Below are positions 52,012 to 63,273 of a stretch of DNA of 64,000 nucleotides, one piece after another. Below the pieces are notes generated by a model. That model was not told where the DNA came from, made no database searches, and worked only from the letters and a program-made list of their open reading frames with translations. This DNA comes from JAIQET01 sp035542575. GTDB taxonomy: Bacteria > Acidobacteriota > Terriglobia > Terriglobales > Acidobacteriaceae. The DNA lies in assembly GCA_035542575.1 (NCBI GenBank), contig DATKLE010000014.1, positions 1-64,000 of the forward strand, given 5' to 3'. The position numbers and the translations under genes were made by a program. How positions within the stretch are numbered: position 1 is the stretch's first letter; each line of letters starts with the position of its first letter.

Positions 52012-53904
52012 ATGAAGTCCGTCATCGTCGGTACCGCGGGCCATATCGACCACGGCAAAACCGCCTTGGTCAAGGCATTGACCGGCATCGATGCCGACCG
52101 GCTGGAAGAAGAAAAGCGCCGCGGCATCACCATTGATATCGGGTTCGCCCATCTCGATCTGCCCGGTCCTCGAGGCGAGACCCTCCGCCTGGGCTTTGTG
52201 GATGTCCCCGGTCACGAACGCTTCGTGCGCAACATGCTGGCGGGGGTGGGCGGCATCGACCTGGTGCTGCTGGTGATCGCCGCGGATGAATCCATCAAGC
52301 CGCAAACCCGCGAACACTTCGACATCTGCCGCTTGCTGTCCGTGCGCCGTGGCCTCACCGTGCTGACCAAATCCGACCTGGTGGACGCCGAAACGCTCGA
52401 AGTGGTGCGGCTCGAAGTCGAAGACTTCCTGCGCGGATCGTTTCTCGATGCTGCCAGCGCCCCGGTAATTCCGGTGAGTTCCCTGACCGGAGCCGGCTTG
52501 GAGGACCTGAAGCAAGCGCTTGCCCGAGTAGCACAAGAGGCGCCCGCGAAAGATGCAGTGGCACTTGCCCGCCTGCCCATTGACCGCGTCTTCACCATGA
52601 AAGGCTTCGGCACGGTGGTCACCGGAACACTGGTGGCGGGGACCATTCGCAGGGACGATGAACTGGAGGTTTTCCCCGCGGGCCAGCGCGTACGAGTCCG
52701 GGGTGCCCAGGTGCACGACGTGCCCGCGGAGCAATCGATCGCCGGCCAGCGCACGGCCCTGAACCTGGTGGGCGCGACCACCGAGGACCTGGCCCGCGGC
52801 ATGACCCTGGTGCCCCCTGATACTTTTCGCTCTACCTCGCGAGTCGATGCGCTGCTGTCGTTGCTGCCATCAGCAAAACCGCTGAAAGATGGGGCCAGGG
52901 TCCATTTTCATGCCTATACGATGGAGACCATCGCAGAAGTCCGGCTGTACGGCATGAAACAGCTGAAGCCCGGGGATGAGCAATTCGTGCAGCTTCGATT
53001 GGCTGAGCCTGCGCTGCTCTTGCCGGGAGACCGCTTCATCCTGCGGCAGTTCTCCCCGGTGGTGACCATCGGGGGCGGTTTCGTGCTCGATGCTTCGCCT
53101 TCGACTCGCAAGCAACCCCAAACGGAGGTCGCAACGTTTCTCGCTACCCTGATGACGGGATCGCCCGAGCAGATTCTGGAAGCGCGAGTGAGGCGCCGCG
53201 GACTTACCGGGCTGCGGCTGCAGGATGTGCCCGGCGAAATGAACATCCGCCTGGACGCCGCGACCCGCCTGGCGAAAGCGGCAGGACTGCTGTCGTGCGG
53301 ACCAATGCTGGTTACATCGGGAAGCTTCGCTCTGGCGCGAAAACTGATACGCGACACGGTGGAGAAATTTCACGCCGCCAATCCTCTGGTGGCCGGGATC
53401 AGCAAGGAAGAATTGCGCGAGCGCACGCGCATTGGCCCCGAGGTGTTTCAAAGTGTGCTCACGACGATGGTCGAGAAGAAAGAGCTGGCGGTCACAGGCG
53501 AGTTAGTCCATCTGCCCGGCCGCGGCGTGGTGATGAAAGACGAAGAAGCCGAGTCCAAGCAGATCATCGAGAGTGCCTTTGCCTCCGCCGGGCTGAAAGT
53601 TCCGGCGCTGCACGAGGTGCTGGGGGGGCTGAAAGTGGACAAAGCCCGGGCGCAGAAGATCGTAACATTACTGCTGCGCGATAAGATCCTGATAAAGATC
53701 TCCGACACACTGGTATTTCACCAATCAGCGCTGCAGGAGTTGCGCCGGCAGATGGCGGCGTATAAGGCCAAGTCTCCCAAGATCGATGTTGGCCAGTTCA
53801 AGGAGTTGACCGGCATCACCCGCAAATATGCCATTCCGTTGCTGGAATACCTGGATCGCGAGCGGGTGACGCGGAGGGTGGGGGATGTGCGGGAGATTCT
53901 GTGA
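52012..53904 (+). CDS. selB: Selenocysteine-specific elongation factor
   Basis: The 630-residue GTPase carries selenocysteyl-tRNA to in-frame UGA codons. The G1 motif is AGHIDHGKT (residues 9-17), G2/switch has EEEKRRGITIDIGF, G3 is VDVPGHERFV, and G4 is TKSDLVD. EF-Tu-like domains 2 and 3 follow, then a C-terminal winged-helix region (from about residue 380) that binds the SECIS RNA hairpin. Length and architecture match SelB. selA, selC and selD are not in the window, and I saw no selenoprotein gene with an in-frame TGA, so the other parts of the system lie elsewhere. Confidence 0.95.
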   Translation: MKSVIVGTAGHIDHGKTALVKALTGIDADRLEEEKRRGITIDIGFAHLDLPGPRGETLRLGFVDVPGHERFVRNMLAGVGGIDLVLLVIAADESIKPQTREHFDICRLLSVRRGLTVLTKSDLVDAETLEVVRLEVEDFLRGSFLDAASAPVIPVSSLTGAGLEDLKQALARVAQEAPAKDAVALARLPIDRVFTMKGFGTVVTGTLVAGTIRRDDELEVFPAGQRVRVRGAQVHDVPAEQSIAGQRTALNLVGATTEDLARGMTLVPPDTFRSTSRVDALLSLLPSAKPLKDGARVHFHAYTMETIAEVRLYGMKQLKPGDEQFVQLRLAEPALLLPGDRFILRQFSPVVTIGGGFVLDASPSTRKQPQTEVATFLATLMTGSPEQILEARVRRRGLTGLRLQDVPGEMNIRLDAATRLAKAAGLLSCGPMLVTSGSFALARKLIRDTVEKFHAANPLVAGISKEELRERTRIGPEVFQSVLTTMVEKKELAVTGELVHLPGRGVVMKDEEAESKQIIESAFASAGLKVPALHEVLGGLKVDKARAQKIVTLLLRDKILIKISDTLVFHQSALQELRRQMAAYKAKSPKIDVGQFKELTGITRKYAIPLLEYLDRERVTRRVGDVREIL

Positions 53905-54004
53905 CTGTAAGGAATGCTGGCTCGTCGGGTGGTTAACCCCGTCCAGGTAACAGGGAGAAAATCCGGTGGGGCGAGCGGTTGCGCGAGTTGGCGGAGAAGG
54001 CAGA

Positions 54005-55333
54005 GTGAACTCACGGGTACGCATCATCGGCGCGGGCCTGGCCGGTTCCGAGGCGGCCTGGCAGTGCGCCCGCAGCCGTGTCGCCGTCGAACTCTGTGAA
54101 ATGCGGCCCGCGCGCTCAACCCCCGCTCATCAGACCGCTGACTTCGCCGAACTGGTCTGCTCGAACTCGCTGAAGTCCGACAGCGAGAACACTGCGCCCT
54201 GGCTGCTCAAAGAAGAAATGCGGCGGGCGGGATCGCTGCTGATGGATGTCGCGCGCCAGTGCGCGGTGCCGGCGGGACACGCGCTTGCCGTGGACCGCAC
54301 CGCCTTTGCCGCTCAGGTTACCGAGGCCATTTCCCGCGAGCCCCTGATCTCTGTCCGCCGCGAAGAAGTCACCCAAGTCAGGGAAGATCAGCTGACGATC
54401 ATTGCCACCGGCCCGCTCACGTCCGACGCGCTGTCGGAGGAGGTCGGCCGGCTGAGCGGCACCTCCCGTCTTTACTTCTTCGACTCCATCAGCCCGATTG
54501 TCGAAGCCGATTCCATCGACCAGACGAAGGTCTACCTCGCGGCCCGCTACGACAAAGGCACGGCCGACTACATCAACTGCCCCATGTCGAAGGAACAGTA
54601 CGACCGCTTCTACGATGCGCTGGTGTCGGCCCAGGCTGTCGAAGAGCGCGACTGGGAGAAAGTGAATTATTTCGAAGGCTGCCTGCCCATCGAGGAAATC
54701 GCCCGCCGCGGCCGCGATACCTTGCGCTTCGGTCCCATGAAGCCGGTCGGACTTAAGGACCCGAAGACCGGACACTCCCCCTACGCGGTGGTGCAATTGC
54801 GGCAGGAGAATCTGCGCGCCGATTCCTACAACCTCGTCGGCTTCCAGAATCACCTCAAGCACGGCGAGCAGGCGCGCGTGCTGCGTCTCATCCCCGGCCT
54901 GGAGAACGCGCGCTTCCTGCGCTACGGCCAAATCCATCGCAACACCTACATCAATGCTCCGGCGCTGTTGACCGAAACTCTGCAGCTGAAAGGGCATTCG
55001 CGCGTATTGTTCGCCGGGCAGATCTGTGGAGTGGAAGGCTACGTGGAATCCATTGCGACGGGGTTGATGGCGGGCATGCACGCATGCGCGCTGGTCGCGG
55101 GCGCCGAGCCTTTGCCCCCGCCTCGCGCGACCGCGTTCGGGTCGCTGGTCCACTACATCACGCACGCCGATGCCAACCACTTTCAGCCAGCGAACATCAC
55201 CTTCGACCTGCTGCCGCCTCTGGAGCAAAAGATCCGCGATCGGCAACAGAGGCATCGGCGGCAGTGCGAAATAGCGCTGCGGGAGTTCGGGACTTGGTTA
55301 GAGGCAGTTGGGATGTCTCACGCCTTGCGATAG
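54005..55333 (+). CDS. trmFO: Folate/FAD-dependent tRNA (uracil-54-C5) methyltransferase
   Basis: The start is put at GTG 54005, preceded by GGAGAAGG, giving MNSRVRIIGAGLAGSEAAWQ with the FAD dinucleotide motif at the N-terminus. Family landmarks follow: ELCEMRPARSTPAHQTADFA, ELVCSNSLKSDSENTAPWLL, INCPMSKEQYDRFYDAL, and GQICGVEGYVESIATGLMAG. TrmFO makes 5-methyluridine at position 54 in the tRNA T-loop using methylene-tetrahydrofolate and FAD. It is 442 residues, as usual. The gene starts 100 bases after selB and may share its transcript; both act on tRNA-dependent translation. Confidence 0.96.
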   Translation: MNSRVRIIGAGLAGSEAAWQCARSRVAVELCEMRPARSTPAHQTADFAELVCSNSLKSDSENTAPWLLKEEMRRAGSLLMDVARQCAVPAGHALAVDRTAFAAQVTEAISREPLISVRREEVTQVREDQLTIIATGPLTSDALSEEVGRLSGTSRLYFFDSISPIVEADSIDQTKVYLAARYDKGTADYINCPMSKEQYDRFYDALVSAQAVEERDWEKVNYFEGCLPIEEIARRGRDTLRFGPMKPVGLKDPKTGHSPYAVVQLRQENLRADSYNLVGFQNHLKHGEQARVLRLIPGLENARFLRYGQIHRNTYINAPALLTETLQLKGHSRVLFAGQICGVEGYVESIATGLMAGMHACALVAGAEPLPPPRATAFGSLVHYITHADANHFQPANITFDLLPPLEQKIRDRQQRHRRQCEIALREFGTWLEAVGMSHALR

Positions 55334-55354
55334 CACGCGTGGGCGCGGCCCAGT

Positions 55355-55510
55355 TCAATCTGTCTTCCAGGTTTCTTTCGTAATTCTCGCATAGAGCACG
55401 ACCGCTCCAAACGCGGGCCATAAGAAGGCAACAAGACGGATCAGCCCGTAATTATGTGGGCCTCGCAGCGCGCCTCTCAGAAGTCCAAAAGCCGCGAATA
55501 TCGCCACCAT
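55355..55510 (-). CDS. Possible small membrane protein
   Basis: A 51-codon frame starting at ATG 55510 reads MVAIFAAFGLLRGALRGPHN, then a second hydrophobic stretch IRLVAFLWPAFGAVVLY, and ends RITKETWKTD. Two short membrane helices separated by a charged turn are plausible, and GGGAAGG lies just upstream, though too close to be ideal. No family is recognised. The base composition is lower in GC than its neighbours. It could be a chance frame in an intergenic region of 294 bases. Confidence 0.35.
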   Translation of the reverse strand: MVAIFAAFGLLRGALRGPHNYGLIRLVAFLWPAFGAVVLYARITKETWKTD

Positions 55511-55627
55511 TCCTTCCCTGCAACAAAATCCTCTGGACTTGCGTATCAAGCAGAGGGGGGTGTCTTGCCCCTGCGGAACGGCTCACGTTCGGTGGGCCAC
55601 CGCGTCCATACAGCACGGGAAGTCCGC

Positions 55628-56887
<1,260 letters not shown>

Positions 56888-56978
56888 ACAACTTCGTCAC
56901 AAAGCACAAAAAGGAGCACGAAGGCGCGGGGATTTTGCCCGGGTGTAACTTCGTGTCTGTTGTGGCGATCTCCTGCGC

Positions 56979-58235
56979 ATGCTGACTGAGATCATTCTCG
57001 AAGCCTGGATCGCGCTGAAGCGCAACTACACCCGCAGCATGCTCACCATGCTGGGCATTGTCTGGGGAATCGCTACGGTCACGCTGCTGATTGCTTACGG
57101 CAGCAGCTTTCGCCGCATCCTGGTCAACGGGTTTGACGCGTTCGGCAAGAGCGTCGTTATTTGCTGGCCGCAGCAGACCAGCGAACAGCCCGGGGGACAG
57201 CGCGCCGGAAAGAAAGTATTGCTGGAGCAGGCCGATCTTGACATGGTCAAGCAGGATGCTCCTCTGGTGAAACACGTCTGCCTGGAAACGGTCCGCCGTC
57301 CCGGCGTCGGCTATGGCGACCGCATGGTGGGGACGGCTGCCGTCCGCGGCGTCTGCCCCGAGTACGGCGAAATGCGCAACGAGGTCCCTTCCGAGGGCCG
57401 CTGGCTCGCTCCCGGAGATGAGATTGAACGCCGCCGGGTCGCGTTCCTGGGGGGACGCATCCGCGAACAACTCTTCAGCGGTCGCCCGGCGGTGGGCGAA
57501 ACCATCCAGATCGGGGGCATCCGCTTCACCGTCGTCGGCGTGATGGCACGCAAGATCCAACTCAGCAACTACTTCAGCTCCGACGATGATTCCGTTTGGA
57601 TCCCATATTCCTCAGCCGGCGACTTGTGGAACACCCGCTACGCCTCGGTGCTGGTGTTTGAGCCCATCGCCCCGCAGTTCGAGAAGAAGGCCATGGCGCA
57701 GGTGCTGGCGGCGATTGCCACGCGCCAGCAGTTTTCACCCACCGACAAGAAAGCCCTCCAGATGTTTGGACGCGACGAATTCCGTCCGGTGATCAATGCC
57801 ATCACCATCGGACTCCAGGTGCTGCTCACCTTTATCGGCACGCTCACGCTCGGCATCGGCGGTGTGGGCGTGATGAATATCATGCTGGTGTCGGTGGATG
57901 AGCGCATCCGCGAGATCGGCCTGCGCCGCGCCTTGGGCGCCAGAAAACGCCACATCAAGCTGCAATTCCTGGCGGAGACTCTGCTCATCATGCTGCTGGG
58001 CGGGGCCATCGGAGTGTTGCTGTCTTACGCCATCGCCGCGGCTGTGGGCACGCTGCCCTTGATGGGGCCGTTGTTCGAAGATGATTCCGGCAAAGGCGAT
58101 ATCCACTTGAAGATTTCCGTCATGACCGTGGGCATTTCCACCGTTGTTCTGCTGGCCGTCGGAGTGATCAGCGGGCTGGTGCCGGCGCTGCGGGCCTCCA
58201 GACTGGATCCGGTTGAAGCGCTGCGCTACGAATAG
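56979..58235 (+). CDS. MacB-type ABC transporter permease 2
   Basis: The 418-residue protein has the same plan as the upstream gene: an N-terminal helix (LTMLGIVWGIATVTLLIAYG), a periplasmic MacB_PCD domain, and the FtsX domain with GVGVMNIMLVSVDERIREIG and a terminal SRLDPVEALRYE. The two permeases are homologous, particularly at the ends, and probably form a heterodimer. The missing ATP-binding subunit must come from elsewhere. The usual third component, an adaptor protein, is also not adjacent. Substrate unknown. Confidence 0.88.
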   Translation: MLTEIILEAWIALKRNYTRSMLTMLGIVWGIATVTLLIAYGSSFRRILVNGFDAFGKSVVICWPQQTSEQPGGQRAGKKVLLEQADLDMVKQDAPLVKHVCLETVRRPGVGYGDRMVGTAAVRGVCPEYGEMRNEVPSEGRWLAPGDEIERRRVAFLGGRIREQLFSGRPAVGETIQIGGIRFTVVGVMARKIQLSNYFSSDDDSVWIPYSSAGDLWNTRYASVLVFEPIAPQFEKKAMAQVLAAIATRQQFSPTDKKALQMFGRDEFRPVINAITIGLQVLLTFIGTLTLGIGGVGVMNIMLVSVDERIREIGLRRALGARKRHIKLQFLAETLLIMLLGGAIGVLLSYAIAAAVGTLPLMGPLFEDDSGKGDIHLKISVMTVGISTVVLLAVGVISGLVPALRASRLDPVEALRYE

Positions 58236-58331
58236 AAAAATCCTCGATTGTCGATTCTCAAGCCCGATCCCGCGAAATTTGTTTGACCCGATTTCCGCTT
58301 GGCAGTACCTTGCTGCCATCGAGGTGCGCTC

Positions 58332-59414
58332 TTGCCCATTTCCGCGGTGGATGCGATCAGTCTGGCCTTTCAGCACACCAAGCAACAACTCCTCCAGCCC
58401 TTCCGCATGGGACAGTGGGCAAGGTTGGCGCTGGTGGGATTGCTGGCGGGAGAACTTTCTTCGGGAGGCGGCTGCAATTCCAATTTCCAGCTGCCCAGCC
58501 GCCCCAGCGACACCCAGCATTTTCTCGATCTCCCGATGTCATCGGCTAGTCCGGTAGTGTACGCGGCGGTGATCGCCCTTCTGATTGTGGCCGGATTGGT
58601 GCTCTGGGTGCTCGTTATCTACATCAGCAGCGTGATGCGGTTCATCCTGTTCGACAGCGTGATGGCGAAGCATTGCCAAATCCGGCGCGGCTGGGAGCGG
58701 CGCCAGAGGCCGGGCTGGCGGTACTTCGTATGGCAGATTCTTTTTTTCCTGGCTACGCTGGCCGGACTGACGATTCTGCTGGGCATTCCCGCGGCCATCG
58801 CGCTGGCGCTGGGCTGGTGGAAAGCGCCAAGCCAGCATCTGCTGCCGCTGATCCTGGGTGGCGTAGTGCTCTTTTTCCTTGTTATGACGGCCGTGGTCTC
58901 AGTCTTGGTGGTGCATGTGCTGACCAAGGACTTTGTCGTTCCACAGATGGCGCTGGAAGATATCAGCGCGGTCGAAGGATGGCGGCGGCTGATTCCGAGG
59001 CTGAAGGCGGAAAAGGGAGGCTACGCCGGCTATGTGGGGATGAAAGTCGTGCTGGCGCTGGGCGCTGCGGTGATCCTGGGCATCGTCGCCGCCATCGTGA
59101 TTCTCGTGCTGCTGGTTCCGCTGGGCGCCGTGGGCGTCGCCGCTGTGCTCACCGGTAAGGCGGCCGGCCTGACGTGGAACCTGTACACCATCACGCTGGC
59201 GGTGGTGGTGGCATGCATTGTTGTGGTGGGCATCCTGTATCTGTTTGCGCTGATCTCGGTCCCGGCCATCGTATTTTTCCCCGCCTATTCAATCTATTTC
59301 TTTGCCGCGCGCTATCCCGCGCTGAGTGCGGCACTCTACCCGGCGCCACCCCCAGCCCCAGGACCTTCACCCTTGTCACCGCCGCTGCCGCCGCAACCCG
59401 AACCGGCCGGTTAG
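58332..59414 (+). CDS. Polytopic membrane protein of unknown function
   Basis: The start is taken as TTG 58332, because GAGGTG lies five bases upstream and the N-terminus MPISAVDAISLAFQHTKQQL looks natural; another TTG at 58299 is possible. The 360-residue protein has about six hydrophobic segments: near residues 75-100, 130-152, 167-190, 235-262, 268-280 and 290-320. A proline-rich tail (APPPAPGPSPLSPPLPPQP) follows. The pattern resembles YIP1/DUF975-like membrane proteins, but I do not assign a family. It sits between the permease pair and mfd and may be transcribed with the permeases. Confidence 0.65.
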   Translation: MPISAVDAISLAFQHTKQQLLQPFRMGQWARLALVGLLAGELSSGGGCNSNFQLPSRPSDTQHFLDLPMSSASPVVYAAVIALLIVAGLVLWVLVIYISSVMRFILFDSVMAKHCQIRRGWERRQRPGWRYFVWQILFFLATLAGLTILLGIPAAIALALGWWKAPSQHLLPLILGGVVLFFLVMTAVVSVLVVHVLTKDFVVPQMALEDISAVEGWRRLIPRLKAEKGGYAGYVGMKVVLALGAAVILGIVAAIVILVLLVPLGAVGVAAVLTGKAAGLTWNLYTITLAVVVACIVVVGILYLFALISVPAIVFFPAYSIYFFAARYPALSAALYPAPPPAPGPSPLSPPLPPQPEPAG

Positions 59415-59558
59415 GGCGGCAGTCGCGCAAACCCGTTGTCTCCATAGTCTGAAGCGGCAGGATCGTAACCGATGCCGCTGCCTGCAACCGGCTGTGTTTG
59501 CACAAACCGTGGCGTGGCCGGCAACGTCGCCCCGCGCTCCTGTTAGAATCAAAAGGCA

Positions 59559-62500
59559 ATGGTCCTGCCGTTCGTCCGCGATCTGTTTGCGGACGTGGAA
59601 AAGCTGCCCGCCTTCTCGCGCGTGGCCTCCCATCTGAAAGAGGGCACGGGGCGGATTAGTGTCTCCGGCCTTACACCCACGGCCAAGGCGTTGCTTCTGG
59701 TATTGCTGCATAGGGCAGCCGGACGGCCGCTGATTCTGGTCGTCCCCGACAACCGCACCGCCGAAGACTTTCTGCCGGTGGTCCGCGCCTTCGCGGAGAT
59801 GACTGGAGGCCTGGAGCCAGACTCCGTCGTGTCCCTGCCCACCCGCGATGTGCTCCCCTTCCAGAACCTCTCTCCCCACCCGGAAATCCAGGAACAGCGG
59901 GCAGTGGCGCTTTGGAAAATCGCTTCTGGCACGGCATCGATTGTGGTCTCGCCCATCACGGCTACGGCCCTTCGCCTGCGCTCCGCGGAATATTATTCGG
60001 ACTTGGCGCGCATCGTGCGCCGCAGCGACACTCTCGACACCGACCTGCTGCTTCGCCACCTCAACACGGTTGGTTACAGCTCGACGGATGTCGTGGAGAT
60101 GCCCGGCGAGTACGCGCTGCGGGGCGGCATTCTCGACGTTTACTCTCCCGAGGCGGACCGCCCGCTGCGCATCGAGTTCTTTGGCGACGAGGTCGAGTCC
60201 ATCCGCAAGTTCGATCCCGCGAGCCAGCGTTCCTCGAATCCGGTGGACGAGGCGCTGCTGCTCCCCCTCACCGAGACTCCGGTCAGCGAGGAGCTCCTGG
60301 GCGCCATCCACGCCCGGCTCTCCGGAAAGCGCATCACCGGCGCCGAGGAAGTGATCGAGCAGGCGGTGCGCGCAGGCGGAGTCACGGTGTTCCCCGGCTG
60401 GGAGTTCTACGCGCCGGTGGCCGGGGCCGATCGCACCCTGTTTGATCTGTTGCCCAACGCCGTCGTGCTCGCCGATGAACCCGACAGCCTCAAGCAGGAA
60501 TGCGACCGCATGTGGGCGCGCATTGGAGAGGCCCACGAGCGCAGTGGAGTCGGCAACCTGGTTCGCCCCACCGATCTGTACTTCCCCCCCGAGAATTGGT
60601 GGCAGCGCCTGGCCACCTTGCCTGGCGCGCAGGTTGAACATCTGGGCATACAGCGTGCTGAAGATAACGCCTCAGCCGTCACTTTCCATTCCCAACCTAC
60701 GCCCCGTTTTCACGGCTCGGTTCCGGCCATGCTGGAGGAAGTTAAGAAGCAGATTGCGGAGGGCAAGCGCGTGCTGCTGGCCGTGGCCAACACCGGAGAA
60801 GTGGAGCGATTGGCCGACATCTTCAGCGAGTACGCGGTCTCCTTTCGTCTGGGAAGCCGCACCCGTGGCGGAGAAAGTTACGCCGACGAAACGGCCTACT
60901 TCGCGGGCGAAGTGCTCACCACCACGCTAGTCAAGGCCTATGTTCCCGAGGGTGTGATGCTGCCCGAGGCGGGCCTCGCCATCTTTGGCGCGCGGGATCT
61001 GTTCGACGAGTCGGAGGCGGTGGCGGCGCACCCGCGGCAGAAATCCAAGGTCTCCGCGTTTCTTTCCGATTTCCGCGATCTGCAGGTCGGCGACTACGTC
61101 GTCCATGTCGAGCATGGCATCGGCCAATACCAGGGCCTCAAAGAGATCAATCAGGGCGATGGCGCCGCCGAATTCATGCTGCTGGAATACGCCGAGGCCG
61201 CGCGCCTTTACGTCCCCCTGACCCGCCTTGACCTGGTGCAGAAATACCGGTCGTCGGAAGGCGCCAAGCCCGTGCTCAATCACCTGGGTACCGCCGCCTG
61301 GGCCCGGACCAAAGCCCGCGTCCGCAAGGCCATGAAGGACATGGCCGACGAACTGCTCAAGCTCTACGCCGAACGCAAGGCCGCCCAGGGGCACGCCTTC
61401 TCCGCCGACAGCGAGTGGATGGGCGAGTTCGAGGACGCCTTCGAATTCAGCGAGACGGAAGACCAGGAACTGGCTATCGTGGATGTCAAGCGCGACATGG
61501 AATCCTCGCAGCCCATGGACCGCCTGCTCTGCGGCGACGTCGGCTACGGCAAGACAGAAGTCGCCATGCGCGCCGCCTTCAAGACCATCAGCGACAACAA
61601 ACAAGTCGCCGTGCTGGCGCCAACCACGGTTTTGGCCTTCCAGCACTTTGAGACCTTCAAGCAGCGCTTCGCCGCCTTCCCAGTGACGGTGGAAATGCTG
61701 AGCCGCTTCCGCACCGCCAGGCAGCAGAAAGAAATCATACAAAGGGTCGAGGCTGGCAAAGTGGACATTCTGATCGGCACCCACCGCCTGCTGTCCAAAG
61801 ACGTGAAGTTCGCCGATCTTGGCCTGCTGGTCGTGGACGAAGAGCAGCGCTTCGGAGTGCGGCACAAAGAGCGCCTCAAGCAGATGCGCAAGCAGGTGGA
61901 CGTGCTCACCATGTCGGCCACGCCCATTCCGCGCACCCTGCACATGTCCCTTGTTGGACTGCGGGATATGAGCGTGATCGAGACGCCGCCCAAAGACCGC
62001 ATCGCGATTCAGACGGTCGTCGCCAGTTGGGACGAAAAGCTGATCCAGTCTGCGCTCGAGCAGGAACTCGACCGCGGCGGCCAGGTTTATTTTCTCCACA
62101 ACCGCGTGGATACCATCTGGGAAATCGCTGCTAAGCTGCAGACCCTGGTGGCGAAGGCGCGCATCATCGTCGGGCACGGACAGATGTCGCAGGGCGAGCT
62201 CGAGAAGGTGATGCTGAAGTTCATGCATCACGAAGCTGACATCCTGGTAGCGACCACCATTATCGAGAACGGTCTCGACATCCCGCTGTGCAACACCATG
62301 CTCATCAACCGCGCCGACCGCTTCGGATTGTCTGAGCTTTACCAGTTGCGCGGGCGGGTGGGCCGGTCGAATCGCCGGGCCTATTGTTACCTGTTGCTGC
62401 CGGCGGAAATCGAGCTGACGCCGATTGCGCGCCGACGCTTGGCCGCTTTGAAAGAATTCTCCGACCTGGGCGCGGGATTCAAGATTGCGGCCTTAGACCT

Positions 62501-63089
62501 CGAACTGCGCGGGGCGGGCAATCTGCTGGGCGGCGAGCAAAGCGGGCACATTGAAGCCGTCGGCTTCGAGTTGTACACGCAGATGCTCGACCGCGCCGTA
62601 CGGGAGATGAAGGGTGAAGCCGCGCCGGAAGAAGCCGAGATTCAGCTCAACCTGGGCCTGAACATTCGCATCCCGGTGGATTACATCAGGGAAGAGAATC
62701 AGCGGCTGCGCATGTACAAGCGCGTAGCGGGCGTGGAGAGCGAATCGCAGCTCAAAGACGTCCGCGCCGAATTGCAAGATCGCTATGGCGAGCCGCCCGC
62801 CGCTGTGCGCAACCTGCTGGAATACGCCACGCTCAAGCTGCTGGCGGTGCGCGTGGGCGTGACCGGCATCGAGCGCAAGCGCGACCTGGTCAATATCAAG
62901 TTCCGGCAAAACGCGGCCATTGACGCGGGCAAGCTGGCCCGCTTCGTAGCGTCGCAGAAGGGTACACAGTTCACTCCCGATGGAAGTTTGAAGTTTGGCA
63001 TAAAGGCCACCGTAGCGGACGGAGTGCTGCAAACCCTGCACGATCTGCTGGAGGAACTGGCCAGCCAGGAAGCCGTACCTCAGAAGTAG
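59559..63089 (+). CDS. mfd: Transcription-repair coupling factor
   Basis: The 1176-residue protein removes stalled RNA polymerase from damaged DNA and recruits UvrA. The UvrB-like N-terminal region (about 1-340) includes TRDVLPFQNLSPHPEIQEQR. The RNA polymerase interaction domain follows with DLQVGDYVVHVEHGIGQYQG. The RecG-like helicase module carries Walker A GDVGYGKT at about residue 659, DEEQ at 760-763, and SATPIPRTLHMSLVGLRDMS. The TRG motif and the C-terminal regulatory domain are present. All expected parts are intact. A TAGAAT box lies nine bases before the ATG, with no clear -35. Confidence 0.97.
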   Translation: MVLPFVRDLFADVEKLPAFSRVASHLKEGTGRISVSGLTPTAKALLLVLLHRAAGRPLILVVPDNRTAEDFLPVVRAFAEMTGGLEPDSVVSLPTRDVLPFQNLSPHPEIQEQRAVALWKIASGTASIVVSPITATALRLRSAEYYSDLARIVRRSDTLDTDLLLRHLNTVGYSSTDVVEMPGEYALRGGILDVYSPEADRPLRIEFFGDEVESIRKFDPASQRSSNPVDEALLLPLTETPVSEELLGAIHARLSGKRITGAEEVIEQAVRAGGVTVFPGWEFYAPVAGADRTLFDLLPNAVVLADEPDSLKQECDRMWARIGEAHERSGVGNLVRPTDLYFPPENWWQRLATLPGAQVEHLGIQRAEDNASAVTFHSQPTPRFHGSVPAMLEEVKKQIAEGKRVLLAVANTGEVERLADIFSEYAVSFRLGSRTRGGESYADETAYFAGEVLTTTLVKAYVPEGVMLPEAGLAIFGARDLFDESEAVAAHPRQKSKVSAFLSDFRDLQVGDYVVHVEHGIGQYQGLKEINQGDGAAEFMLLEYAEAARLYVPLTRLDLVQKYRSSEGAKPVLNHLGTAAWARTKARVRKAMKDMADELLKLYAERKAAQGHAFSADSEWMGEFEDAFEFSETEDQELAIVDVKRDMESSQPMDRLLCGDVGYGKTEVAMRAAFKTISDNKQVAVLAPTTVLAFQHFETFKQRFAAFPVTVEMLSRFRTARQQKEIIQRVEAGKVDILIGTHRLLSKDVKFADLGLLVVDEEQRFGVRHKERLKQMRKQVDVLTMSATPIPRTLHMSLVGLRDMSVIETPPKDRIAIQTVVASWDEKLIQSALEQELDRGGQVYFLHNRVDTIWEIAAKLQTLVAKARIIVGHGQMSQGELEKVMLKFMHHEADILVATTIIENGLDIPLCNTMLINRADRFGLSELYQLRGRVGRSNRRAYCYLLLPAEIELTPIARRRLAALKEFSDLGAGFKIAALDLELRGAGNLLGGEQSGHIEAVGFELYTQMLDRAVREMKGEAAPEEAEIQLNLGLNIRIPVDYIREENQRLRMYKRVAGVESESQLKDVRAELQDRYGEPPAAVRNLLEYATLKLLAVRVGVTGIERKRDLVNIKFRQNAAIDAGKLARFVASQKGTQFTPDGSLKFGIKATVADGVLQTLHDLLEELASQEAVPQK

Positions 63090-63136
63090 CGGGTTCGAGT
63101 CGGATCCTTCACAAGACTTCCCTTCGCTGAGCCGGT

Positions 63137-63164
63137 GGTGGCCGGCGGGACGCCGGCGCTACGG
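63137..63164 (+). repeat. Dispersed repeat 'ggccggcgggacgccggcgc', copy 3
   Basis: The segment is the exact reverse complement of copy 1 at 21250-21277, 42 kb away. It lies between mfd and galU. Confidence 0.75.
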
Positions 63165-63273
63165 CCTTTGGTTGAGGCGCTTACGGTGCAGCTACTCTAC
63201 TCGCCAGCGGGCGAACCCAGCAGGTACAATCACCGAACGGATTGCTGATGACTGAGGACTGACGACCGACCCC

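Noticed and set aside
59376..60641. 421-codon minus-strand open frame over the start of mfd
   Set aside because: It is an antisense shadow of mfd, whose family motifs are unambiguous on the plus strand.
60927..62231. 434-codon minus-strand open frame inside mfd
   Set aside because: It is antisense to the helicase module and has a histidine/leucine-rich shadow composition.
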